Below are positions 15,487 to 23,521 of a DNA stretch of 34,109 nt, one piece after another (positions within the stretch are counted from its first letter, which is position 1; each line of letters starts with the position of its first letter). Under the pieces are notes generated by a model that was not told the DNA's origin, did not search any database, and worked only from the letters and a program-made list of their open reading frames with translations. Source of the DNA: Bacteroidota bacterium (GTDB lineage: Bacteria > Bacteroidota > Ignavibacteria > UBA10030 > SZUA-254); NCBI GenBank assembly GCA_020056225.1, contig JAGVIE010000005.1, positions 1-34,109 of the forward strand. Direction: 5' to 3'. Both the position numbers and the translations under genes were made by a program.

Positions 15487-16449
15487 ATGACCAGATATCA
15501 GATCAAAGAACATAAAGCAACACGTCTCGGATTTGGAGAAGCATTAGTTGAACTCGGACATGAAAATCCGAATGTTGTTGTTTTGGGTGGTGATGTCACC
15601 GGATCGGTTCGAACCGATTTGTTCATGAAAGAATTCCCTGACCGCTTTTTCAGTGTAGGAATTGCGGAGCAAGACATGATGGGAACCGCCGCCGGACTTG
15701 CTGTCGCCGGAAAGATTCCGTTTGCTTCGGCTTACGGAGAATTTGCCGCCGGTCGTCCGTTCGATCAGATACGCCAATCGATAGCGTACAGTGATCTCCC
15801 GGTAAAAATCTGTGCCTCGCATTGCGGTATAACTGTTGGTCCCGATGGCGCAACGCATCAGTCTCTGGAAGATATTGCAATCATGCGGGTGTTACCGCAT
15901 ATGATCGTTGCGTCGCCATGCGACTATCATCAAGCGAAAAAAATGGTGAAAGCTACAATCGATCTGAAGCATCCGATTTATATTCGCTTCTTCCGCGATA
16001 ATTCACCGGTCTATACCGATCCATCGGCAGAATTTCAATTCGGGAAAGCCGATACACTTATCGATGGCAAGGATGTTACCATCGTTGCTTGCGGGTTGCA
16101 AGTGTGGGAAGCTATTCTTGCAGAAGAAATTCTTCAGACTGAAGGAATCAGTGTTCGTGTAATCAATATGCATACGATCAAACCGCTTGATGCTGATATT
16201 CTTATCAAAGCGGCGAGGGAAACCGGTGCTATAGTGACAGCCGAAGATCATCAGCGACACGGCGGACTCGGGAGCGCGGTTGCTGAATTTTTTGCTGAAA
16301 ATCTTCCTACATTACAGGAGTTTGTAGCCGTGAACGATACATTCGGAGAATCCGGTACGGGTGAAGAGTTGATGAAGAAATACGGGATTGATAAAGATGC
16401 TATAGTGAAAGCTGTTCACAGAGTTTTATTGCGAAAGAAAAATCGATAA
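15487..16449 (+). CDS. tktB: Transketolase, C-terminal subunit
   Basis: This 320-residue subunit carries the pyrimidine-binding and C-terminal domains of transketolase. Seen are ATRLGFGEALVELGHENPNV, GIAEQDMMGTAAGLAVAGK (with the catalytic Glu in AEQ), GPDGATHQSLEDIAIMRVLP and NMHTIKPLDADIL in the C-terminal domain. Together with the preceding gene it makes a complete enzyme of about 610 residues; split transketolases are usual in several FCB lineages and archaea. It is followed 22 bases later by the HtrA gene, so the operon may continue. Confidence 0.94.
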   Translation: MTRYQIKEHKATRLGFGEALVELGHENPNVVVLGGDVTGSVRTDLFMKEFPDRFFSVGIAEQDMMGTAAGLAVAGKIPFASAYGEFAAGRPFDQIRQSIAYSDLPVKICASHCGITVGPDGATHQSLEDIAIMRVLPHMIVASPCDYHQAKKMVKATIDLKHPIYIRFFRDNSPVYTDPSAEFQFGKADTLIDGKDVTIVACGLQVWEAILAEEILQTEGISVRVINMHTIKPLDADILIKAARETGAIVTAEDHQRHGGLGSAVAEFFAENLPTLQEFVAVNDTFGESGTGEELMKKYGIDKDAIVKAVHRVLLRKKNR

Positions 16450-16471
16450 ATTAGAGATAAAGGAAACGGAT

Positions 16472-17680
16472 ATGAAAAAAAGTTTATTCATACTTATCAT
16501 TCTTATTCTCCCTTTACTGCTCGGCTTCGGATTGGGGTATGGAGTCGGTCATCGGAATCTTTCATTGCCTTCGGAGAAGGATGGAGGATTTGACGAGCTT
16601 TTTTCATCTGCCGGGTATCAGACATCCGGAAAAGATGATAGTCTGAGCGATCAAATTTCCAACCACAGGCAGAATGCAATTACACGGGCAGTCGCAACGG
16701 CAAGTCCCGCAGTAGTCGGAATTAATGTTACAGAAGTTCGGGAATATACATATCGCAATCCTTGGTCGCAGATGTTTGGCGACGATCCGTTCTTCCGGCA
16801 ATTTTTCGGAGATAAAACATACAAACAGGAAATCAAAGGGTTAGGATCGGGTTTTCTTATTTCACACGACGGCTACATCCTTACGAACGATCATGTCGCT
16901 GGGAACGCAAAAGAAATTACCATCACGCTCACAAACAAAGCAAAGTATAAAGCAAAATTGGTCGGGACGGATCTTGTTTCAGATATTGCTCTTCTCAAAA
17001 TCGATGGAAAAGATTTACCGTACCTCCGGCTTGGTAATTCAGACGACGTTCTCATAGCAGAATGGGTGATCGCTATGGGAAATCCTTTCGGACTTTTCGA
17101 CATTAGCGATAAGCCGACAGTCACCGTTGGCGTTGTAAGTGCGACGGGAATGAATCTGAACGCTGAGCAAGGACGAATTTATCGCGGAATGATTCAGACT
17201 GACGCGGCAATAAATCAAGGCAATAGCGGGGGTCCACTGCTAAACTCGGATGGTGAAGTTATTGGAGTGAATGCCGTAATTTTTACGCCGAACCAGGGAA
17301 ATATCGGATTGGGATTTGCCATTCCAATCAACCGTGTGAAAAGTATCGTGGCTGAACTGAAGAAAAGCGGAAAAGTTGAACGCAATTTCTGGACGGGATT
17401 GGAAGTTCAAACTGTTGACGCGCGGGTTGCACATTATTTCGATCTCGCGAAAGCTGAAGGCGTTATCGTGACTGATGTGAAGAGACGAAGCCCCGCAGAC
17501 GACAGTGGATTTAAACCGGGAGACATCATCATAGAAGTAAACAGCGAGAAGGTATCGAACGACGACGATATAATGGGAATCGTCCAGAATTCAAAAGCAG
17601 GAGACGTACTGAAGATGAAAATTATTCGTGATAAAAAATTTATTAACCTAAGTCTTAAACTGGAAAAGAATCCATCATGA
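16472..17680 (+). CDS. HtrA/DegP-family serine protease, single PDZ
   Basis: This 402-residue envelope protease has an N-terminal hydrophobic segment (residues 5-26, followed by HR) that is an uncleaved anchor or signal, then a trypsin-like domain and one PDZ domain (about 300-400). The catalytic triad is H141 in [10 protein letters not shown]171 in SDIALLKI and S252 in [11 protein letters not shown] disordered acidic loop with [14 protein letters not shown] (about 101-114) resembles the LA loop of DegP/DegQ. AAAGGA precedes the ATG. With only one PDZ and a possible anchor it could be DegS- or DegQ-like; the sequence does not decide. It overlaps purB by 4 bases (ATGA). Confidence 0.94.
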   Translation: MKKSLFILIILILPLLLGFGLGYGVGHRNLSLPSEKDGGFDELFSSAGYQTSGKDDSLSDQISNHRQNAITRAVATASPAVVGINVTEVREYTYRNPWSQMFGDDPFFRQFFGDKTYKQEIKGLGSGFLISHDGYILTNDHVAGNAKEITITLTNKAKYKAKLVGTDLVSDIALLKIDGKDLPYLRLGNSDDVLIAEWVIAMGNPFGLFDISDKPTVTVGVVSATGMNLNAEQGRIYRGMIQTDAAINQGNSGGPLLNSDGEVIGVNAVIFTPNQGNIGLGFAIPINRVKSIVAELKKSGKVERNFWTGLEVQTVDARVAHYFDLAKAEGVIVTDVKRRSPADDSGFKPGDIIIEVNSEKVSNDDDIMGIVQNSKAGDVLKMKIIRDKKFINLSLKLEKNPS

Positions 17681-18978
17681 TAGCTCGCTATACACGTCCG
17701 GCAATGGGAAATATCTGGACGGAAGAAAATAAATTCCAAACATGGCTCGATATTGAAATCCTTGCGTGCGAAGCACAGGCTGAACTTGGTATTATCCCGA
17801 AGGAAGCTGTGAAGGTGATTCGGGAGAAAGCGAAGTTCGATTCAAAGAGAATTGATGAAATTGAAATTCAGGTGAAGCACGATGTTATCGCTTTCCTGAC
17901 GAACGTCGGTGAATATGTCGGACCGGAATCCCGATTCATCCATCTCGGCATGACATCATCCGATATTCTTGATACGGGACTGGCAATCCAGATGAAACAA
18001 TCCGCCGAGCTTCTTTTGAACGATCTAAATCTTTTACAGGAAATTCTTGCCCGCCGTGCAAAGGAACATAAATATACGATCATGATTGGCAGAACGCACG
18101 GTATTCACGCAGAGCCGACCACATTCGGGCTGAAGCTCGCGCTATGGTTCGATGAGACTAAAAGAAATATCCGCAGACTTGAGCAGGCAAAGGAAACCAT
18201 AGCGTACGGACAGATATCCGGTGCGGTAGGGACTTACGAGCATCTCGATCCGTTTATCGAAAAATATGTTTGCGAAAAATTAGGTTTGCAACCCGCGCCG
18301 ATTTCCACACAGATTCTTCAGCGCGATCTTCATGCTGAGTTCATGACGACGCTTGCTATAATCGGAAGCTCGCTCGAAAAATTTGCCACAGAGATTCGTC
18401 ATCTCCAAAAAACAGAAGTATTGGAAGCAGAGGAATATTTTTCTAAAGGACAAAAAGGTTCATCCGCAATGCCGCACAAGCGTAACCCGATTACCTGCGA
18501 ACGGGTCGCAGGATTAGCAAGAGTTCTTAGAGGGAATGCACAGGCGGCGATGGAAAATATTTCACTCTGGCACGAGCGGGATATCACACACTCATCCGTC
18601 GAACGTATCATTATTCCCGATAGCTGTATCCTGCTCGATTATATGTTAGGATTATTTTCCGATATTATAGATAAGCTAATTATCTATCCTGACAATATGC
18701 GGAAAAACATCGATCTGACTCACGGGCTGATATTTTCACAGGAAGTTCTTCTTGCGTTGACCAAAAAAGGGATGAAGCGGGAAGATGCCTATGCCGCAGT
18801 TCAAAAATCTGCGATGGATGTATGGTCCAACGAAGCCGGAAAAAAGAATTTTAAAGAAGTTATTAAATCAGATAAAAACATTACGACTTACTTGAGTGAT
18901 AAAGAGTTGGACGAACTTTTTGATTTAAAGAAGAGTATTCGTAATGTGGATTATATTTTTAATCGTGTTGGTTTATAA
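17677..18978 (+). CDS. purB: Adenylosuccinate lyase
   Basis: This 433-residue enzyme catalyses two steps of purine synthesis, SAICAR to AICAR and adenylosuccinate to AMP (EC 4.3.2.2). Fumarase/aspartase superfamily signatures are [28 protein letters not shown] with catalytic H141, and the mobile signature loop [16 protein letters not shown] (260-275) with the catalytic Ser. The length is typical of the bacterial short form. Start overlaps the stop of the HtrA gene as ATGA, indicating cotranscription. Confidence 0.97.
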   Translation: MIARYTRPAMGNIWTEENKFQTWLDIEILACEAQAELGIIPKEAVKVIREKAKFDSKRIDEIEIQVKHDVIAFLTNVGEYVGPESRFIHLGMTSSDILDTGLAIQMKQSAELLLNDLNLLQEILARRAKEHKYTIMIGRTHGIHAEPTTFGLKLALWFDETKRNIRRLEQAKETIAYGQISGAVGTYEHLDPFIEKYVCEKLGLQPAPISTQILQRDLHAEFMTTLAIIGSSLEKFATEIRHLQKTEVLEAEEYFSKGQKGSSAMPHKRNPITCERVAGLARVLRGNAQAAMENISLWHERDITHSSVERIIIPDSCILLDYMLGLFSDIIDKLIIYPDNMRKNIDLTHGLIFSQEVLLALTKKGMKREDAYAAVQKSAMDVWSNEAGKKNFKEVIKSDKNITTYLSDKELDELFDLKKSIRNVDYIFNRVGL

Positions 18979-18996
18979 TAAATTGGAGAAATAATC

Positions 18997-20478
18997 ATGA
19001 AAAAATACCAGAATTTTATTAACGGAAAATGGTGCGATGCCAAATCGGGGAAAACTTTCGAGAATCGCAACCCAGCGAACTGGAGCGAAATAGTCGGCAT
19101 TTTCCCGAAATCGAGCAAAGAAGAAGTAGATGAGGCTGTGAACGCGGCGCGGATCGCGTTCGAGAAGTGGCGACTTGTGCCAGCGCCGAAACGCGGCGAC
19201 ATCTTGAAGACTGTCGGCGATATTATGACTGCCCGCAAAGAAGAAATCGCCAAGCTCATGACACGGGAAATGGGAAAAGTTCTAACCGAAACTAAAGGCG
19301 ATGTCCAGGAAGGAATCGACACCGCTTACTATGCCGCTTCTGAGGGGAGAAGATTATTCGGACATACGGTACCTTCGGAATTACCGAACAAGTTCAACAT
19401 GGCGATGCGCGTTCCGATCGGTGTTGCTGGTATTGTAACTCCGTGGAATTTCCCGATGGCGATACCTACATGGAAAATATTTCCGGCGCTTCTCTGCGGC
19501 AATACAGTTGTCTTCAAGCCGGCATCCGATACACCTGCAACAGCGACCGTGCTTGTGGAAATTCTTCTTGAAGCCGGCGTCCCTGAAGGTGTTATCAATA
19601 TTATTCATGGCGGTGGCAGTGAAGTCGGAATGGCGATAGTCGATCATCCCGATGTAGATCTGGTTAGCTTTACCGGTTCCACCGCAGTAGGAAAGAAAAT
19701 ATCAGAGATTGCCTCTAAAACATTAAAGCGTGTCTCGCTCGAGTTGGGCGGGAAGAACGCGCAACTCATTATGGACGACGCCGATTTGAACCTCGCGCTC
19801 GATGGTGTTCTTTGGGGTGCGTTCGGAACAACAGGTCAGCGCTGTACAGCAACGAGCCGGCTTATTCTGCATGAAAAGATTCACGATAGATTTCTCTCGA
19901 TGCTTGTAGATCGAACTAAGAAACTGCGGTTGGGCGACGGACTTTTACCGACAACGGAAGTTGGTCCGTGTATCAACGAAGCACAACGCAACACCGACCA
20001 TAGTTATGTTGAGATCGGTTTGAAGGAAGGCGCTAAGCTGATGTGCGGCGGCGATATCGGACGCGGCGGCGATCTTGACAAGGGTTGGTTCTATCAGCCG
20101 ACTATTTTATCCGATGTAAAACCGGAAATGCGAGTTGCGAAAGAAGAAATCTTCGGTCCGGTTCTATCGGTGATCAAGATTAAATCGTTAGAAGAGGGGA
20201 TAGCAGTACTTAACAATACAATCTACGGACTTTCATCATCGGTATATACAAAGAATGTCAATGATGCCTTTACAGCAATCCGCGACATCAAGGCAGGCAT
20301 CACTTATATCAATGCCCCGACCATTGGAGCTGAAGCGCATATGCCGTTCGGCGGAGTGAAGCAAACGGGCAACGGTCACCGCGAAGGCGGCTGGACGGTG
20401 TACGAATTCTTCAGCGAATGGAAGACCGTGTACTTCGATTACAGCGGCGGCTTGCAGAGAGCGCAGATTGATACTTAG
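18997..20478 (+). CDS. NAD(P)-dependent aldehyde dehydrogenase, possibly 2-aminoadipate-semialdehyde type
   Basis: This 493-residue ALDH-superfamily enzyme shows the oxyanion Asn in VTPWNFPMAIP (N151), the glycine-rich FTGSTAVGKK, the general base E249 in LELGGKN and the catalytic C283 in GTTGQRCTAT. The substrate is not fixed by these motifs. The TGQRCT context and the lysine 6-aminotransferase in the same window (27565-28902) make 2-aminoadipate 6-semialdehyde (P6C) a reasonable candidate, with succinate semialdehyde or another aldehyde as alternatives. GGAG precedes the ATG. It starts 18 bases after purB. Confidence 0.9.
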   Translation: MKKYQNFINGKWCDAKSGKTFENRNPANWSEIVGIFPKSSKEEVDEAVNAARIAFEKWRLVPAPKRGDILKTVGDIMTARKEEIAKLMTREMGKVLTETKGDVQEGIDTAYYAASEGRRLFGHTVPSELPNKFNMAMRVPIGVAGIVTPWNFPMAIPTWKIFPALLCGNTVVFKPASDTPATATVLVEILLEAGVPEGVINIIHGGGSEVGMAIVDHPDVDLVSFTGSTAVGKKISEIASKTLKRVSLELGGKNAQLIMDDADLNLALDGVLWGAFGTTGQRCTATSRLILHEKIHDRFLSMLVDRTKKLRLGDGLLPTTEVGPCINEAQRNTDHSYVEIGLKEGAKLMCGGDIGRGGDLDKGWFYQPTILSDVKPEMRVAKEEIFGPVLSVIKIKSLEEGIAVLNNTIYGLSSSVYTKNVNDAFTAIRDIKAGITYINAPTIGAEAHMPFGGVKQTGNGHREGGWTVYEFFSEWKTVYFDYSGGLQRAQIDT

Positions 20479-20531
20479 CAGTTAATGTCTTAAATTTAGT
20501 TTGTAACTTAAAGCTTAGAAGGTTAAATCAA

Positions 20532-20834
20532 TTGAATATCGGACACCTCAACGTACAGAACGATAAACTACAAGAGATCTGTGAGAGATACGGCATCACA
20601 AAGCTCTCAGTATTTGGATCTTCAATACATGATACGGCAGGTCCTGAAAGCGACCTTGATGTTCTTGTAGAATTTTTACCGGATAGAACTCCAGGTTTTT
20701 CATTTATCGATTTAGAAGATGAGCTTTCAGCTTTATTTCATATAAAGATTGATCTTCATACGCCATCGAGTCTGAGCCGCTATTTCAGGGAGAGGGTTCT
20801 TCAAGAAGCACAAGCGCTTTATGCCCACAGTTAA
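20532..20834 (+). CDS. mntA: MntA-type antitoxin, minimal nucleotidyltransferase
   Basis: This 100-residue protein has the minimal nucleotidyltransferase fold: SVFGSS (29-31) then D41 and D43 in ESDLDVLVEF, and the third metal Asp D74 in IKIDLH. In characterised MntA/HepT pairs, MntA AMPylates a tyrosine of the toxin to silence it. The start is a TTG with AAGG upstream; the ORF has no ATG at a sensible position. It overlaps hepT by 14 bases, as in known pairs. Confidence 0.88.
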   Translation: MNIGHLNVQNDKLQEICERYGITKLSVFGSSIHDTAGPESDLDVLVEFLPDRTPGFSFIDLEDELSALFHIKIDLHTPSSLSRYFRERVLQEAQALYAHS

Positions 20835-21192
20835 GAGTGACATAATTCGAATGCGCCATATGTTTGATGCGGCTCTAAAAGCAATTCGCTTTACTTCCGG
20901 TAAATCACGAAATGACTTGAACGTCGATGAACAACTTGCGCTTGCATTGGTTCGGTTAATTGAGATTCTTGGAGAAGCTGCGGTAAAAGTTTCACTGAGT
21001 GCCCAGCAACGCTATCCGGCAATTCAATGGAGACAGATTATCGGCACTCGCAACAGGTTAATTCACGGTTATGAAGATGTGAACTTAGATATCCTGTGGC
21101 AAATTATCACCCACGATCTGCCACCTCTTCTGAAAATACTGGAATCTGCAATTGAAAAGGAAGGACAAAACGAACAGCAAAAATTGTTTTAA
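20821..21192 (+). CDS. hepT: HepT-like HEPN ribonuclease toxin
   Basis: This 123-residue all-helical HEPN (DUF86) protein has the active motif as R77-NRLI-H82-G-Y84, matching the RX4HXY of HepT RNases; Y84 is the residue that the partner AMPylates in studied systems. The motif is intact, so the toxin may be active. The start overlaps the antitoxin gene, so the two are translationally coupled. Chromosomal location between metabolic genes without other mobile genes suggests an isolated acquired module. Confidence 0.88.
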   Translation: MPTVKSDIIRMRHMFDAALKAIRFTSGKSRNDLNVDEQLALALVRLIEILGEAAVKVSLSAQQRYPAIQWRQIIGTRNRLIHGYEDVNLDILWQIITHDLPPLLKILESAIEKEGQNEQQKLF

Positions 21193-21329
21193 GTCGCTAA
21201 TGTGAACAAGCTATTATCCGGTGGAAAACTGATTTGGCATAAAAAAACATATCTTATTAGGTTCACGTGCTTTTAGGGTTAGATGTTTAAATCACTTATT
21301 AAAATAATATCTGATGGAGGATTTTATAT

Positions 21330-23054
21330 ATGAGTAAATTTCTCAATTCTATAAATAAATTGCGCGTCAATTTATTAATCCTTTTGATTACAGTGTTTGC
21401 CGGATACACTGTAAATGCGGGTACTCCTGAAATAATTTATACTTATTCGGAATTTATTTCATCTGGAGTGGTTACACTTCACGCGGCAATAAAAACAAAC
21501 GGGGAGGATGCTACTTTTTGGTATAGTTGTTATATTACTGATTATAAAATCTGGGATACATCTCCACAGTATATTACTGGCGATACGGTGATTTCATTTG
21601 TAGAGACCATCATTACCGAATTCGCGAAAGATTCAATTTTAGATTATTGGTTGTACGCAATGAATGGAAGTGGAACCGTCTGGTCTGGAAAACAGACAAC
21701 AAGTGGGCGAGACCCAATTACTTCCGCTGCTGTCTATAATCTCACCGTTGACAATATCACTACATCGTCTTTTCGGCTTCAAGCCAGTGTAAAGACAAAT
21801 GGATATCCTTGTATTGTCAACTTTAGTTGGGGAATTGAGTCAGGTACTCAATACGTAATTAAACAAATCAGCATCCCACCATTAACGAATGATACGGTGG
21901 TTTCGTATACATTCGCAGACCTTAATCCTTATGTTACTTATTACACCAAGGCATTTGTAACCGATGCACTTCTCGGATATATTGGAGGAGAGACAAGGGA
22001 AAAAACTCTGCAAACACTTTATGATTCGAATACAGTTGGATTAACTACCGCCATGATTGTTTCATCAGAACCTAAAATAGCAGGTGCGCATATCAATTTC
22101 GGTGTTAATACATATGGACATTATGGTTATGATTATGCACTAGGTGAACATAATCTTCCACCCACAGCACCCGGCATTGATGTTAGATTTATAGGTACCC
22201 GTCTTACGGAAGGATCATATATAGATATAAAGCCATTCTATTCAACGACCCAGATTGATACTTACAAAGTACGGCTAATCGCGGATCCAGATTATTATCC
22301 CATTAAGTTTATATGGCAAGATTTGTCGTCAAAGTATACCGGAAGTGTGATTTTAAAAACGAGTGATGAAAGTATAGATATGCGTTCTGTTACTTCCTAC
22401 TCAATCACAAATCCAGATATTGTAATCGTAAGGATCATCGCGGAGGGACCAAAGCCCACGCCATTTTTTCCAAGTATAATGGCAAAAAATCCAACGGTTC
22501 TGCCTTCGACTGGAGCGATACTTGCAAGCTTAGTCAATCCAAACGGCTCTAACGGCAGCTCGTGGTTTGAATGGGGAACATCAGACCAATATGGTACTGC
22601 TACTGCCGTTCAGGAGATACCGACATCTTTCCAGGCGCTCGATGTCACTGATAAATTGGAAGGTTTGTCACCGAGTACGGAATATCATTTTCGCACTGTC
22701 GTCCAAACGGAGTTAGGTACATTCTATGGCATTGATCAGAAATTCCAGACAGGTGACCAGACGAACATTTCCGATGTTGAAATACCAAACGATCAATTTA
22801 AGTTGTTCCAGAATTATCCCAATCCATTTAATCCAACCACAACGATTACGTACCAGATACCTAAAGCAGATAACGTCACAATCAAAGTCTATACTCTTCT
22901 CGGCAGGGAAATCGCGACTCTCGTAGATGAGAAGAAGTCTCTGGGAAAATATCAGGTCACGTGGGATGCCGGCATGTTTCCCAGCGGTGTTTATTATTAC
23001 CGTATAGTTACAGGTTTGGGGACTAAAACCGGTAAACTTCTTTTGTTGAAATAA
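21330..23054 (+). CDS. Secreted protein with FN3-like modules and type IX secretion sorting domain
   Basis: This 574-residue protein starts after GGAGG and opens with a Sec signal peptide (hydrophobic NLLILLITVFAGYTV, cleavage near VNAG). It then has three or so beta-sandwich repeats with the shared words LHAAIKTNG and LQASVKTNG, and a later ASLVNPNGSNGSSWFEWG with STEYHFRTVVQTELGT, all like fibronectin type III modules. The C-terminal ~80 residues form a T9SS type A sorting domain: LFQNYPNPFNPTTTI, VYTLLGREIATLVDE, GVYYYRI and a Lys/Leu-rich end. It should be secreted across the outer membrane by the type IX system and processed or anchored. The ligand is unknown. It is alone, with its own terminator at 23108-23146. 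Confidence 0.88.
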   Translation: MSKFLNSINKLRVNLLILLITVFAGYTVNAGTPEIIYTYSEFISSGVVTLHAAIKTNGEDATFWYSCYITDYKIWDTSPQYITGDTVISFVETIITEFAKDSILDYWLYAMNGSGTVWSGKQTTSGRDPITSAAVYNLTVDNITTSSFRLQASVKTNGYPCIVNFSWGIESGTQYVIKQISIPPLTNDTVVSYTFADLNPYVTYYTKAFVTDALLGYIGGETREKTLQTLYDSNTVGLTTAMIVSSEPKIAGAHINFGVNTYGHYGYDYALGEHNLPPTAPGIDVRFIGTRLTEGSYIDIKPFYSTTQIDTYKVRLIADPDYYPIKFIWQDLSSKYTGSVILKTSDESIDMRSVTSYSITNPDIVIVRIIAEGPKPTPFFPSIMAKNPTVLPSTGAILASLVNPNGSNGSSWFEWGTSDQYGTATAVQEIPTSFQALDVTDKLEGLSPSTEYHFRTVVQTELGTFYGIDQKFQTGDQTNISDVEIPNDQFKLFQNYPNPFNPTTTITYQIPKADNVTIKVYTLLGREIATLVDEKKSLGKYQVTWDAGMFPSGVYYYRIVTGLGTKTGKLLLLK

Positions 23055-23107
23055 ATATTGTTAGATAGGCAAGCCAAACCACCGACATCTTTCTCAACAC
23101 AAAAACA

Positions 23108-23146
23108 AAAAGGCGCAACGATTGATAATATCTTTGCGCCTTTTTT
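23108..23146 (+). terminator. Intrinsic terminator after the T9SS cargo gene
   Basis: AAAAAGGCGCAA and TTTGCGCCTTTTTT form a strong hairpin with a 13-base loop, flanked by A-run and T-run, so it could work in both directions. It lies 53 bases past the stop at 23054. Confidence 0.85.
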
Positions 23147-23267
23147 ATTCAAATTGTATTTGCCCGTATTCATTATATTTTGCATGATGCGTTATAATTA
23201 GCTATATTTAATCGGTTTGTTCTTTGATTTTCTCCGAGTCTGTTTGCCTAAATCGAATGATACGGTG

Positions 23268-23351
23268 GCAGACCAGTAAGCCGGAATCGGCTTCCCGATT
23301 CGAATAGTAATCGGGACGGGTGCACCGGGAAATCGGTGTGCCTCCCACATT
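23268..23351. repeat. Tandem hairpin region C (three consecutive stems)
   Basis: Upstream of the transporter-like gene lie three adjacent hairpins: AAGCCG/CGGCTT with a 4-base loop, TCCCGATT/AATCGGGA with an 8-base loop, and GGTGCACC/GGTGTGCC (with G-U pairs) with a GGGAAATC loop. Three stems in a row resemble the REP-like element at 2762-2891; together with the terminator at 23433-23467 they also look like a structured mRNA leader. The sequence alone does not separate these two readings. Confidence 0.5.
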
Positions 23352-23432
23352 TGGAAAGGAGTCTATTGGTTGTAATTTTATCCGAAGAGCGATAATACAT
23401 TGATAATGATTATCGTCCTTCCGTGATGATTC

Positions 23433-23467
23433 TACCCATCCTCTCCAAAGCGATGGGTTTTTTATTT
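23433..23467 (+). terminator. Intrinsic terminator just upstream of the fused transporter-like gene
   Basis: ACCCATC and GATGGGT pair around a short loop, followed by TTTTTTATTTTATT. It lies about 55 bases before the ATG at 23522 and about 290 bases after the previous terminator, so it is not needed to end the T9SS gene. Placement fits a regulatory terminator in a leader RNA. Confidence 0.65.
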
Positions 23468-23521
23468 TATTGAGATCCCGAAATGTCTCATCACAAATCA
23501 ATGATTAATGTTTAACATACG

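Noticed and set aside
21193-21329. GTGAAC...GTTCAC inverted pair before the T9SS gene
   Set aside because: Only six bases, about 60 apart, with no other support for an operator.
23215-23470. Cobalamin riboswitch upstream of the transporter unit
   Set aside because: Partial resemblances exist (GGGAAATCGGTG on the plus strand, CGGGAAG on the minus strand), but the conserved GCCACTG and ACCTGCC boxes are not found in order on the plus strand, so I only report a structured leader.
23208-23501. 97-residue minus-strand ORF across the leader
   Set aside because: It translates the hairpin block, has low-complexity composition and no ribosome-binding site; it lies antisense to the leader of the fused gene.
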